Source of the DNA: Hippophae tibetana
Lineage: Eukaryota > Streptophyta > Magnoliopsida > Rosales > Elaeagnaceae
NCBI GenBank assembly: GCA_037013495.1
Contig: CM072806.1
Span: forward strand, 28,398,001 to 28,462,000
Length of the DNA stretch: 64,000 nucleotides
Reading direction: 5' to 3'
The translations under genes were made by a program, and so were the position numbers. The notes below the pieces were generated by a model. The model saw nothing but the letters and a program-made list of their open reading frames with translations. It searched no databases and was not told the origin of the DNA. Shown here piece after piece: positions 1-12,818 of the stretch. The number at the start of each line of letters is the position of its first letter. Within the stretch, counting starts at the first letter, position 1.

Positions 1-1368
1 AAAACCTCCATATTATATATTAAATATTTTTATTATTATTATTTAAAAAATATATAAAAAATTAAACCAATAATAAATATTTTATCATGGATCGAAAAAA
101 AATTTGAACCAATAAATATTTTAAATAAATGTTAATATAATTCTTAGTTTATTATATTATTTAAAATATTAATTTATTTTTTAACTATTTTATACGTGTT
201 TTTAAGTAAAATATAAAAGTAAGACATTAAAATTCAATCTATTATTTAAATTATTATGTGTTTTATTATTGAAATTATATTTTTATATTTAATTATATAC
301 GTATAAAATAATAATATTAGTATATATTTAGTTTCAATTAATCACAATTTTGATATCGTAATAACTACTTAATTAACAATTGTAGTTATTTTCGAACAAA
401 AAAAAAATCATTAAAATTTTATCAATAACTAAAGTTTGAGTTATTCATAACATCCCTTCTCTCATGAATGAGAAATGTCTATGTAAATCTCTCGTTCAAA
501 ATCGATTCTAAGTCACCGACTCTCTCTTGATCAGTACTCTCCTCACGAAACATTATGTTTGTATAACTTTGGTCAACACTCTTATTAATAAGATGCTACC
601 CCTTGACGTTCAATGTTTGCTTTTGACACATTTAATATACAGACATAGAGTAGCATTTAGATTGGTTACATTTTTCCCAACAAAATCCAAGAGCAACTCT
701 AAACCAATTAAATCCATAATTCAGTATTTACCCATCCATAACTTACCAATTTCTATTTAAGTAGAATATAAATAAACTACACATGTATGTAAATATGCTA
801 AAAAGAAGCAGTAGTTTCGAAAGAGTTTCCCGATGCACAAAAAAATAGATATTTACGTCAATTGTTTTACACCAAAAATACGTAAATCGGAGCATAGCAA
901 AAACCGACACTAATTTGCTTCGATTATGTGTAAAAATTGACGCAAAATTTACAGTTCCAATCGCTAAAACTATTGTTTTCGTTATATATCTTACGTGCAT
1001 TCATAGAAAATTCAACATCCCATGCAAATTTAGAAAATACACAAAAAATTTAAAATTATTACTAAATTCAAAATGTTTTAAAATACAAAAATAATTCAAT
1101 ATATATAAATATACATAACTAAATAATTTAAGAAAATGTAAGTAGACTTAATCTTCGTTATCAACCATGAACAATAACATATATTTTGATCATGTTTCTT
1201 GTAGTTTATCTAAAGATATACACTAGTATAGAATATCAATTTTATTCTATTTCAAATGAGAAAAAAATAATATTCAATATATATTGATATAATTTACAAA
1301 ATATTATTAAAATGAATATATGTAAATTAAAAACTTACATGTAAATCTATAATACACGTTTATAAATT
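1..1368. other. AT-rich non-coding DNA, probable outer part of a CACTA element
   Basis: I see no gene here. The stretch at about 80-470 resembles 17140-17450 in the same orientation, with shared blocks around a 'tgtttttaagtaaaat' motif and a later 'taaaataataatatta' motif, so it is a dispersed repeat of unknown class. At about 840-960 there are short motifs of the kind 'aaaaccgacac' and 'gcttcgattatg'. They resemble motifs at 19080-19260 next to the CACTA right end and may be the matching subterminal region of the same transposon. I could not find a clear CACTA terminus at this end. Confidence 0.4.
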
Positions 1369-2489
1369 GTGTATGATTTCATTCGTAAACTTCATAACAT
1401 AAAACATGTACAGTTTGCCATTAACTTCCTTTACACATTATTAAAATTAAATTATGTTAGCTAAATATAAAATAGTATTTAATATAATAATAAAATGTGA
1501 AATTATAAACTTACATTCGGTTATAACTGTACTAATAGTTATTTTTTTAATAGTTCAAACTTTGGCACACCAAATTTTATGAGCCCTATACAATTCATAT
1601 GTAACATTAGTAAATATGTATAATAATTTAATATATTTGAGTTATAATGCTTAATCAATTCAACTCACATGTTTAGTACATTTTGAACCTATTATATAGG
1701 AGAGTCTTCCAAAGAATCTAAATAATAGCATGTATGAATGTATGGTTCATAGACAATCAAAACACAATGATGACTATAATAGTTAAAAAATCAAAGTTAT
1801 ATACATTAAAATTATAACTCTGTTATAATTAAGTTAAAATATAAATTAATTACTTGTAGATTATGGAATAAGCAACTATTACTTGTAGGGGTATCCGCGG
1901 TCCGATTTTGAGTAAAAAAAAATTTAATCAAATCAGATCAAACTATTTGACTATCCAAAATGTTGTATGATTTCATTCGTAAACTTTATCACATAAAACA
2001 TGTACAGTTTGCCACCAACTTACTTTGCACATTATTAAAATTTAATTATGTTAGCTAAATATTAAATAGTATTTAATACAATAATAAAATGTGAAATCTA
2101 TAAACTTACATTCAGATATAACCGTACTAATAATTTTTTTTTAATAGTTCAAACTTTGACACACAAAATTTTATGAACCCTATACAATTCATATGTAATA
2201 TTAGTAAATATGTATGATAATTTAATAGATTTGGGTTATAATACTTAATCAATTCAACTTGAGTACATTTTGAACATATTATATACGAGAGTCTTTCAAA
2301 GAATTCAAATAATAGCATGTATGAATATATGGTTCATAGACAATCAAAACACAATGATGACTATAATAATTAAACAAGAAAATTTATATACATTAAAATT
2401 ATAACTATGTTATAATTAAGTCAAAATATAACTATGTTATAATTAAGTCAAAATATAAATTAATTAACTTATAGAATATAAGCAACTAT
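1369..2489. repeat. Imperfect direct duplication of about 0.5 kb
   Basis: Two copies of one non-coding sequence lie in the same orientation at about 1369-1880 and 1962-2489, roughly 90% alike by eye. They share the start 'tgtatgatttcattcgtaaac' and the later 'tcatagacaatcaaaacac'. About 80 bp between them begins 'aggggtatccgcggtccgat', which reads like part of a separate small element inserted at the junction. Copy 2 contains a further roughly 28-bp tandem repeat near 2395-2455. No coding function is apparent. The region lies on the distal side of the CACTA transposase remnant. Confidence 0.7.
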
Positions 2490-3941
2490 TGTTTGTTCTA
2501 TGGCTCTAAAGACCCATTGCATACTCTAATAGTTTGGTATAATATCAATTGATCTCTAATTTGATCAACCAATGATGGGTCAAGGAACTTACATAGTTGA
2601 GTTTCATCCGCTAAAATCAAATCATTATACAACTTCCTACATTGAATATAAGCAAAATATAATTATAATAAGATATGATTGTTTATTAAAATCATATATA
2701 GATAAATGTTTTAAATGTTATCTTATCAACACTTTTATATCTTGACCAATACAATCCATTTCTAAGAAAGATATCACGCTTTCAACCGTCACATTTATGG
2801 ATTGAAAGTCAAACCCTCTAATGTGTGACTCGAATGACATCTTCCAACTATTGTAAGTTAAGAGAATAACTTACCATGACCATTAAAGCCAACAAGTTTT
2901 GACTATAATTACGTGCATATACAATATTATCCTTTTTCTAGGGTTTCTTTTTTCTTAACCTTGTCATCCCTATACTACTTTGGGAGGTTGACAGCTGTTT
3001 AGCACGAGCCATTTTAGTATCCTTTTGAAGGCTTAATTCTTCAACGAGCGCATACATATAAAATGATAAAAACTTTAAAAATAATTTATTAAATAATTTT
3101 TATGAATATTTTAATAAATTAAATACAAAACTTATTGGATCGCGATATAAATGAACTAGAAGAGGAGGCCAAGCTACAAATGAACCATATATCTCTCATA
3201 ATATTTCGTGACAGTAATTTGAACTGGCAATATCCACTCAGGTTCTTAAGTCTTCTCAATTGAGATCATATAATTATTACCACTAGGCACTTGATGTAAG
3301 AAAGCTCATTGAGTTGGTGGTTGGTGGTATGGATCTCATAGCAATATATATCTCATTTATTATATCTTTCATCAGACACCTTTTACCCTAAAATTATGAC
3401 CAACATTAATTAGTTATTAATTATAAGTAAAATATAATATATAGTTTGAATATTATAAATTAACTTACCAAAATATTAGAAATATCAAATAGATGTTCGG
3501 TGGACTAAAAAGTAGCAATTGATACCATATTGAAGATAGAGGGTCAAACATCCACAGGTTGGAAGTTAGTTTTTTGATTCACTTGAGAAAGAATAGCATC
3601 CATAGGATGGAAGTTGGCAATTTGATTGGAATAATTACATACAGATTGGTCTTCAAGCGTCTCATCAACTTTTTGTGTTAGTTGTGAACTTATCTTCCAA
3701 TCGTTAATACATATTTATCAAGCTCATATGTATTTTCATTAGCACATTTTTGGAATTTTGTTTATGAATAATATGATATTATATTGGACTCACATATTGT
3801 GAAGCTCATTCACTTGTTTTGGGTGATCTGGACCAAATGTATAATACAACGCATCATTTCCAAGTTTATTTGAAAGTTCACCTTTATATATTTTTCTCTT
3901 GATTTGTTTTCTAAATAAAAATAAATATTTTTGTTAATATT
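2490..3941 (-). pseudogene. CACTA (En/Spm) transposase-gene remnant, 3' part
   Basis: The minus strand carries scattered peptide segments typical of plant En/Spm proteins. Near 3780-3900 is a segment with GPDHPKQV, resembling the 'GPEHPGRVR' motif of Ptta/En/Spm transposases. Near 3170-3320 is a segment ending FVAWPP, like the 'AWP' motif of the C-terminal domain in these proteins. Near 2930-3060 is a basic segment with MTRLRKKKP. Frames shift and stop between the segments, so the gene is dead, and introns may account for some gaps. The 5' part lies at 10728-12740, separated by a Copia insertion. This is an inference from motifs; a profile search would settle it. Confidence 0.6.
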
Positions 3942-4118
3942 TGTTAGAAATACTTAATAATTGTATTGTATTTTGTATCTTAAGGAATATACATAGTTCC
4001 TTTGTAAAAGAGTTGCAAGTAAACTAGATATGTCTAAAGCCCATAACATTATATACATTAGCATATATGATATACATTAATAGATATACATTAATTTGTT
4101 AATAGATATACTTTAACA
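3942..4118 (-). repeat. 3' LTR of the Copia element
   Basis: On the plus strand this begins TGTTAGAAATACTT and ends TTTAACA, matching the LTR at 10592-10727. It is about 40 bp longer than its partner because of repeated 'gatatacattaat' units near its end. The 5 bp outside it are ATATT, the target duplication. Confidence 0.85.
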
Positions 4119-5899
4119 GATTCTCTCAAACTCAAGGTGAATGTGAGACCAACTTGAGGTTATTAACCAAATTACGAGTGTCTCCCTTAGGAAGTACCTT
4201 GGTAAAGATATCTGCAAGTTGATCGTTGGAGGAGACGGGAAAAAGTTTGAGAGCACCATGGACAAGATGAGAACGAATAAAGTGACATCATTGTGAGCAA
4301 TATGAATGATACTCTGATTATCACAATAAAGGGGAGTATCAAAGGATGTGGACATACCCAAATCCTTAAGAAGTCATCATAGCCAAAGGAACTCAGATGT
4401 GGTATTAGTAAAAGCATGATATTCTACCAGTATCTCTTCTGGTGTTTCTTACTTTACCAAGAAATCAAAGAAGAACCAAGGAGAAAGCAATAACCTATAG
4501 TGGACTTGTGATCAGTAGGATCTCCTACCCAATCAACATCAGAGAATGCATGAAGTACAAGAGGAGACTGAGTTGAGTAGAAAAAGCCATGGAAGAGAGT
4601 GTCCTTCAAGTATCGTAGAATGCGTAGAACAACATCATAGTGAGTCGATCATGGAGCAAATAGATACTGGCTCACTTGATGAACAAAATAAGAAATGTCT
4701 GGACGAGTAATTGTAAGATAAACCAGGTTTCCAACCAATCGTCTATAAAGAGAGAGATTAGACAATGGTTTCCCCCTCGAGGGTGTTAGATGCGTATTAA
4801 GTTCAAATGGAGTGTCAATAGTCTTGTTGTCAGTGAGTCTAGCTCAAGATAAAAGGTCATATGCATACTTGACTTGAGTAATATAAAGACCATCTGTGGA
4901 ACGAGTGATCTCAAGACCCAAGAAATAGCTTAGATGTCCAAGGTCTTTCATCTCAAACTACTGACTAAGAAAATCCTTGAGTTCTTGAATGTCACTAAGG
5001 TCATCACCAGTTATGATCATATCATCCACATCTAGGAGAAGCAAAATGGTGTCTTTATCATTACGACAAAGAAATAAGGTAGAATTATAAGGACTGGCAA
5101 TGTAACCCAAGCGAAGGATGGTGGAGCTGAACTTGGAAAACCACGCTCGTAGAGCTTGTTTAAAGCCATAAAGTGCACGTCGAAGGCGACAAACCTTGTT
5201 TGTTTCAACAGAAAGACCAAGATGAGGTTACATATAGACTTCTTCAAGCATATCCCTATTAAGGAAAGCATTTTTAACATACATATAAAAAAAGGTCCCA
5301 TTTACTAGCAACGACAATAGCTAAGAGGGCTTGAATAGATGAGATACGAGCAACTAGAGAAAAAGTCTATTCATAATCAATCCCATACTATTGTGTAAAA
5401 TTTTTGCAATAACATGAACCTTGTAGCGCTCAATGGACCCATCAGAATGACTCTTGATCTTATAGATTTACTTATAACTAACCACAAAATGACCATGAGG
5501 GAGAGTACCAGATCCTAAGTATGATTTTTGGTTAATGCATCAATTTCCTATTTCATTGCAATTTTCCATAAAGGGTCAGTAAATGCCTCACAATAGGTGT
5601 AAGGCTCATTGAGTGTAGTAATGGTAGTCAAGTAAATGTATAAGAATGGATTTACCCAGGTTGAGTGGCAAGGTGGAATGTCTTGTGGATGACCTTCAAG
5701 TGAAGTAGGAGTAGGAGCAGAGGACCTATGCTCAAGGTTGGGTAGCTCATCATCAACATGTTCATCTACAACCTATCTAGGAGAATCATAAAAAATATCT
5801 AAAGGTTGAATAGAGAAGTCCAAAGGAGGATCAAGAGTATCAGTAAAAGGAACAGGAGACTCATCTAGAAAGATTTCTAAAACAGAAGAGTTAGTTAGG

Positions 5900-7724
5900 T
5901 GATAACTGTATTTTATATAGTTATTTTCACCTATTTTATTAATTATAATTGCTATGTTTTCAATGTTTTTAGTTAATTTTAGTTTAATAAATTAGTATTT
6001 ACTGTTTTTTATATATTTTAATAAAATTAAATAATTTGTATCGAAAAACTTAATTAATTGCAAATTTGGGTCCAAAAATATAATTTCAAATAATATAGTA
6101 TTTAATTGCAATTTATAAAAGTCAAAAATATAATTTAAATTAAATTCGGTCTTGATTTTAATTATTAAAAGTTTAAAAATTTAATTTAAATTAGAAAAGG
6201 GCTAAACTGTAATTAAAGAAAGTTGAAAATGTAATTTGAAATAAATTTGTGGGCAAAAATCCAATTAATGAAAGTTTAATTTTCTGCGCAGGTAAGAAAA
6301 ACCACGCGCCAATATACACACGCGAAACGTGGATCGTCCGATCAAAGAAGAAACGGCTGAGATTCGCGCGTGCCATCATGCCCGACCAGATCGCGTGGGT
6401 GCAGATTCTTTTATGTGGCTCGGTGCCCGAGTGGGGCCCACCTGCCGCACAGGCCGGCGTGCAGGTGGGACCCACTTCTCTGACGCGTCAGCCGCTGTCC
6501 CCCACATACGCGCCTCTGATCCCGTGCGGCGATCTCTGCGTGCAACCGGTTTTTCCTCGAATCATAAGCTGCCACGTGTTCACTCTGAATCCGTTCATCG
6601 AATCAGAAACTGCCACGTGTCCTGCTCTATTTTTCAGCGAATCAGATCGCGACACGTGGTAGCGTGAATTTAAAAAAAATGAGCAGCGACACGCATGATT
6701 CCAGTTTGCATTTTCGATACCGTTTGCGTTTTCGATACAATTTTGTCCCCCACGCATTTTTATTTATTATTTTTCCCACACTCCTCTGTCCCCCGCGTTT
6801 ATTAAATATTAATATTTTTGATGTATTATTTTGGGTATAAATAGGAGATAAGATGATAGTGTTAAGAAGTTTTTTTGGAGTTTGTAATTTTTGGGGTGTT
6901 TGTGTGTTGACTGTGAAACACGCAGAAGCCATTTTTGGCTTTTGTTGTGTTCTGCGTGTGCCAAATATTGGTTCTAATTTATGTTTTAATTTTCCTTCTT
7001 CTTCATCTTAATTTTCTGTATATGTTGTAATTTTTAATTTAATTTTATGAAGTAATTTAATTTTTCTAGGGTTGCATTTGATCTAAATTTATGATGCTTT
7101 TATTCTAATTATTTTTTATAGATTTATATGACGTTCGATTTGTTCGTTCTATTTTGTGCTTAATGCTTTTTGATTATTTACGAATCTTATCGAAATGATC
7201 TGTGGCACATGAATAAACTTGGAAAAGGCATTCGTGTGTATATTGCTCGTAAATAGGATGACATGTATGATGAAGGATAGGAATATACCCGAATTGTATG
7301 TGTGGCCATTTGAAAACTTAAAACGTAATGAATTTCTGTGAATTTAATTCTCATAGAGATATAGTGAATTAATTTAACGAGGTGTGTTTGTACGATGCTC
7401 GGAAGAGATGTATGAATAAAATTAGAAGTTTTCGGTTGACAAATTAAATGTACTAAAAAAATATAAATCAAAAGAAAATAAAATGATTTGAGTTGATTAA
7501 TTTGGTGAAAAATTGCAATCCTAGATTTCTTTTATTTTGTTTTAACTCTTTTCTTACATTTATTCGAATCAACGATCGTTTTGAATAAAATCAGATTGAG
7601 ATAATTTTAGTAATCAACAAATTATAGTAACAAATCTCCATGGGAACGATACTTTACTTACAAATTTTATTACTTGAGACCGTGTATACTTGCACGTTTT
7701 TTGTTTGTTGTAAAACACACAACA
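5900..7724 (+). mobile_element. Ty3-type solo LTR inside the Copia element
   Basis: An 1825-bp sequence begins TGATAACTG, ends ACACAACA, and is flanked by a perfect 5-bp duplication TTAGG (5895-5899 and 7725-7729). Copia pol sequence continues on both sides, so this is one clean insertion. The end contains 'aaatctccatgggaacgatac', a hallmark of the R/U5 end of plant Ty3 (Athila/Tat-like) LTRs. A GC-rich U3 (about 6290-6800) is followed by a TATA box, TATAAATA, at 6836-6843. No internal region is present, so it is a solo LTR left by LTR-LTR recombination. Confidence 0.88.
6551..6660 (+). promoter_or_regulatory. Three CACGTG (G-box) repeats in LTR U3
   Basis: Three CACGTG palindromes lie at 6573-6578, 6614-6619 and 6653-6658, about 40 bp apart. 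Each is preceded by a CGAATCA-like block, so the array is a degenerate 40-bp tandem repeat. The array ends about 180 bp upstream of the LTR TATA box. G-boxes with an ACGT core bind plant bZIP and bHLH factors (ABA, light and stress signalling). A role as an LTR enhancer is inference. Confidence 0.6.
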
Positions 7725-10591
7725 TTAGGGAAGAGCGAAAGTGAGAGAGTTCAACAAATAAGCGGTGTTCCCAAAATACAACATTACGGGAAACACGAAG
7801 ACGATGCTAGACAGGATCATAACATCGATACCCTTTTTGAGTTTCACCGTAACCAAGAAAATAACAAAGTCTAGATCAAGGCTCAAGTTTGTTGTGCTCA
7901 TGATCTTGAAGAAGAACGAAACAAGCAGATCTGAATGAGCAAAGGTAATGATAGTAAAAGGATAACCCAAAAAGGAACTCATACGGAGTCTGATTATGAA
8001 TGAGAGTGCTTGGAATGCAATTAATGGCATGAAGAGCAACGTCACCCTAAAATGGGGTAGGAACTTTGGCAGAAAGAAGAAGAGCACGAACAGTGTTAAG
8101 AATATGACAAAGTTTTCTTTCGACTCGACCATTTTGTTGAAAGGTGCCTGGATAGGTTAGATGATGTATAGTGTCATAGGAATGTAATAGATCTTGAAAA
8201 GCATATTGAGTATATTCAAGAGCATTATCAAATCAAAAAGTTTTGATATGTTTGAGAATTATCTTTCAACCATTTTTGCAAAGTTACTGTATATTGGTAA
8301 GATTTTAGAACGAGATTTCATAGGAAAGATCCAACTATAACGAGAATAATCATCAATAAAAAAAACAAAATAATGATATCCACCAATACTAGTAACAAGA
8401 TAAGGTCACCAAATATCAAAATGAATTAACTCAAAAATATTATTAGAGATAGATTCACTATTATTGAAAGGTAAAGTTGGTTATTTTCCTAACTGGCATG
8501 AAGTACAATCAAAATTATCTTTGGACACAGAACCCAATCGACCCTTAGAAGCTAACTACTATACCCGAGTGGATGAGGTCATGACCAAGACGAGAATGCC
8601 AAAGTGTGAAAGAAGGTAAGGAAGAAACTACAGCAGCTGCAGTAGCAATAGAGACCGGACCAATAGGTGGAAGATGAAGATTGTCCACGGGAAACATACG
8701 CCCAACCTTAGGACCGGTCCCAAGCTCTTGGCCCGTCCTCGGATCCTACACAATACACCTAGAATAGTAAAAAATAAGGCCATATCCTAGTTCAGCTAAT
8801 TTTTGAACATAACATAAATTATAGGATAGATCAGGTACATGGAAGACCCTAGGAACAAAGAGGTTAGAGGTTGAAATAAAACCTAGACTATTCCCATGCA
8901 TGGTGGAACCATCATCTATATGAATATTAAGAGGATGTGGTGCAGGGTCAAGCTTGGAGAATAAATATGAGTGAGGTTTCATATGATTACAACATATAGA
9001 ATAAAAAAGCAAAGTTTGAGACTTTCCAGGCAGAACTGACAGAGTAGTGGAAAGAGATACATTACCAGCCATACGAATAACCTGAGTTATGATCTTCTGT
9101 AGTTCAGTGAGAGAGAGGATGATAATGAATCCAGAAGATTGGTACTCTACTAAAATGGAAGGCATCAATGAAGTAGGCTCAGTATTAGCAACAACAGTAG
9201 TAGATTTGTTACGACGGTAACAAGTCTTAATGGTGTGACTAGGATGCTTGTAATAATTGTAGAACTTCTTGTTGGTCTACTTGCGATGATTGCTAGAGCC
9301 AGAGGAATCACCTGATTGCTGAGGTTGCTTAATGGCAAGAGCAGGAGGAGTAATAGCCAAAAAATTGAGCTTATTCTGGGCTTGAAGGGTTACAATCTAA
9401 GCTTCTTCACTAACTAAATCATTTACAGTAGTATCAAGAGAGAAAGGAGGACTGTGATTGAGAAGCTGACCTCAGAAGGGCTCAAACTCCTTGTGAAGTG
9501 ACATTAGGAACTCATAGAGACGAAACTTATCTCTAACTACAACATATTGCTAAGCATCTTTTGAGCATGCCCAAATTGGATCACAAAGGTCAATTTGGTC
9601 CCAAAGAAAGCGAAGCTGATCATAGTAGTCATTAATGGATTTTCCTGGTTCTTGTCGAAGTTGATACAATTCAACTACTAACTGATATTTCATAGATCTT
9701 TGAGTAGTGGAGTACCTTTTGGCCAACATATCCCATGCTGATTTTGCATCATCAAAGTTGCCCAATAGATTGGAGATGGAGGGAACGAAAGTATTCTGAA
9801 TCCATGTGAGGATTATATGATTATGACTATCCCATTCAATCATGCGACCAAGGTAGGTAGCATCTTCTTCACTTGCTCCTTTGACAGGAATGATAATTTC
9901 ACTTGTATAGTAATTCCATAGCATATGACCCTTAAGAAAACTGCACATATCTTGAGACCAAGATAAGTAATGCTTGGTCCCCTTCAATATAGTATTGATG
10001 GGGTGAGGAAGAAAAACATCCTTTTATCCATTTAGAAAAACAATATGCAAACAAAAAAAAATAGACTACAAAAATGAGGTCTATGCAAAAAAAATGGATA
10101 GGGAGAACCTGATATGCAAAAAGTCAATCATGTAGAAAAGTCAATGATCAACTACAATCAATGGTCAATGATAGTCGACAGTCAATGGTGGTCGGTGATA
10201 TCAGTAGAAGGTGATGATGACGTCAACCCTAGGGGGACGTGTCACTAATGATGTCATAGGACCTGAGTGTGGCATGTGAGGCACGTGAATCTAATGCATG
10301 GTTTCTATTTGCGATGCATGAGGGCACATGTCAATCACAGTGGTACCTGCAAAAAGGTTATCGGAGCAAGATGCACGGCAAAGAAGGTGATTAAAGTGGT
10401 CTGTGTGGTGCGAGACTCCTTAACGAAGGCAGTTGTAGCCCTGAAACCCAAGGACAACGGTTGAAAGGCATGAGAGGTTCAATAGTAAGTGGCTGCAGCG
10501 GTTGTTGTAATGGTAGAAGCGATAAGGGTAGAGTAACACCAGAAGAGACAAGACTCCTAAAAGAAAGGTGAGAGTAGTGGTTCTGATACCA

Positions 10592-10727
10592 TGTTAAAAA
10601 TACTTAATAATTGTATTATATTATGTATCTTAAGGAATATATATGGTTCCTTTATATAGGAGTTACAAGTAAACTAGATATGCCTAAAACTCATAATATG
10701 ATATACATTAACATATATACTTTAACA
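10592..10727 (-). repeat. 5' LTR of the Copia element
   Basis: This 136-bp LTR, TGTTAAAAATACTT to TTTAACA on the plus strand, lies directly beside the tRNA-Met primer site at 10579-10591 and is followed by the target duplication ATATT. It matches the copy at 3942-4118 apart from a repeat-length difference and scattered changes. Confidence 0.87.
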
Positions 10728-10919
10728 ATATTTATTAAATATAAATAAAAATTTAACTTTTATAATATTTAACTTACCACTAAATCAATTAATGTTTTTT
10801 TACTTATCAATTAATGTACTGTAAGATCCTTTTTTTAGGCACCTTTGTCACCACAAACAAGTCCGCTCTGGTGACTTCATGACTTAGTTTTTTCTCATAT
10901 TCATTCATTAAAATATACT

Positions 10920-10966
<47 letters not shown>

Positions 10967-12740
10967 TTTAAAAAGTTGCAATAACATTTAGATGCAAAAT
11001 GTCATAATCATTTTAGCTTTGGTCTTAGAGATGCTTGTTATCTCACCTTGCAAATTTATTAGCATATGCCTTCCTCGATTATTCACTTCTTACTTACAAG
11101 AGATTTATTGAAAAACAAAAATTAATTATATTAATTGAATATATTACAAGACATTATGAAAAATGATAAATATATTAACAATATACCTTAAATTTTTTTA
11201 ATCATCTATGATAGACAAAGTCTTTCCAATGAGCATCTTTGATCCAAGTCATGTTTGATGGTTTTGTGTAAAGATGTTCTTTGTTTAATGGGTTTAAGAA
11301 AAGCCTTAGATAATAAATGTTAGGATCCTTTGTTTTATATTCCTTCCATATCGAACCTATTATACTATAGTAATGTCTTTCTCAGTTCTCAAGAATGTTA
11401 TATTTAACTTGAAAAAGTCATAATAAAATTATTAGTACCAATATTTTTCATAAATTAATATGTTGATTGTAATTTTAAAATATCCTTTAAATTTTTCGCT
11501 CCACATATTTTTGAACTTTTCTCCGGTCTAGAATATTAATTGATATTATGGTTCTCACCAATTTATAGACCATTCTCTTACATTATTCCTCTATATCATT
11601 TATAGGATCTTCAATTTGATCAAGTATATTGTACAACTCTTCCCTTTGTATATTAATGTATATATCTTTTGTATCCCCTATCTTTACTTCGTTAGATTTA
11701 TTGATCTGATCATTCATGTTGACATCAAACTCGTTTTCTATGATGCTAAACAAAGAAGATAAAAAAATATTAGTTATAAAAAACTCATATGTTAGACAAT
11801 AAACATGAATAAGGTTCATAAGAACTATTAAGTAAACACATTGTATATACCTTATATATACAGTTTACTAAGTCATTCTATTTTTTATTTTTATATGTAA
11901 GTACCATTAATTTCTTTACGTAGACACATTGATAAATCATGATCCTCGTTATTAGAATCTTGGTTCAAATTTGAAACATAAGTAGTGAAATGTTTAAGGT
12001 TAGAAAATGAGTCAAGTACATCATTATCTTTTATGGTACTAATTTCATGCTAAAATCCTTTTGGAGGAGGTGTCAATTTAATTGATTATCTTGTGTCAAT
12101 TGGATCATGCACATAAAATATTTGTTTTGCATGACAGTCCAAGATAAAACGATCATCTTTGGGACCTATTCTTGATAGGTTAACAAGGGCTAGACCTCAT
12201 TCCTCTACTTTATATCCAATATTGATTGTGGCATGCACACAATCATATAAGAACACCATTTTCTTAAGCACCTCGTAATCAATCCCCCAAATTTCTTGAA
12301 TTATCCCATAATATATCATATCACATAGTACATGTTATCGTCTTTAGCACTCGCAAATTGCCAAGTTTTTGCTACCAATTCTAGTCTACTATTTTTATTT
12401 ACACACAAGTCCTACCTTCATTTAGTGGTAAGTTTACACCCGTTGATGAGAATACTAGTGCACTTCTTCACTAAATATTTTGAACCATGTGTGAGACATT
12501 ACAAATATTCGATTATCGAATAATTAAGATCTTTAATTTTATCAACAATCTATCATTCAGAAAATATACAATGATAAATCAATATTCATGTTCATAAAAT
12601 CAAATCAAATTGATTTACATGCTCTTAAACACTTACATATTCACACAACCAATTGATAAATTTTTTCTTGTGCTTACTTGCAACCATTTTTCTCCTACTA
12701 TTCACTTATAGTGCGAGTCTCTTTTTAAGATATTCATATG
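10728..12740 (-). pseudogene. CACTA (En/Spm) TNP2-like transposase remnant, 5' part with DUF4216-like region
   Basis: Read on the minus strand, 12070-12480 gives a decayed but recognisable stretch of the DUF4216 region found in TNP2-type CACTA transposases. It has segments like VAKTWQFASAKD, YYGIIQEIWGIDYEV and FILDCHAKQIFYVHDP, close to the family pattern 'VAKT..FAS.KD....YYG.IEEIWELDY' and 'FILA.QA.QVFYV.DP'. Upstream, near 12600-12720, is a KKKFINWLCEYV segment like the family's 'FIDWFK'. Downstream, near 10826-10920, EYEKKLSHEVT resembles the conserved transposase_24 segment. Stops and frame changes throughout show it is dead. The rest continues at 2490-3941 beyond the Copia element, which landed between two conserved blocks. 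The N-terminal catalytic part was not found. Confidence 0.72.
10921..10964. repeat. (AT)n microsatellite
   Basis: An uninterrupted AT dinucleotide run of about 44 bp, lying between two conserved blocks of the CACTA transposase remnant, possibly inside a former intron. Confidence 0.9.
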
Positions 12741-12757
12741 CATTCTGATAATGATAA

Positions 12758-12766
12758 ATCTTTATA

Positions 12767-12817
<51 letters not shown>

Positions 12818-12818
12818 G
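12758..12818. repeat. (ATT)n microsatellite
   Basis: About twenty uninterrupted ATT/TTA units. They encode a leucine run in one plus frame, which is an artefact of the repeat and not a gene. Confidence 0.92.

Larger units (their letters stand above)
3942..10727 (-). mobile_element. Copia LTR retrotransposon, old and broken, with a nested Ty3 solo LTR
   Basis: A fossil Ty1/Copia element on the minus strand. Short LTRs lie at both ends, flanked by matching 5-bp target duplications ATATT (3937-3941 and 10728-10732). A primer site matching initiator tRNA-Met (complement of TGGTATCAGAACC) lies at 10579-10591, next to the 5' LTR. Coding parts read in the usual Copia order: gag near 9.5-10.0 kb, protease and pre-integrase near 8.7-9.0 kb, integrase down to about 7.8 kb, then reverse transcriptase and RNase H between about 5.9 and 4.1 kb. 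The RNase H end reads PLYCDNQS. Without the nested 1.8-kb LTR the element is about 4.95 kb, a normal Copia size. It is broken many times and looks old. Confidence 0.9.

Noticed and set aside
6249-6757. Overlapping frames in the GC-rich stretch at 6.25-6.75 kb
   Set aside because: Long open frames here reflect high GC within an LTR U3 region. The stretch is bounded by TG...CA ends and a target duplication, so it is not a gene.
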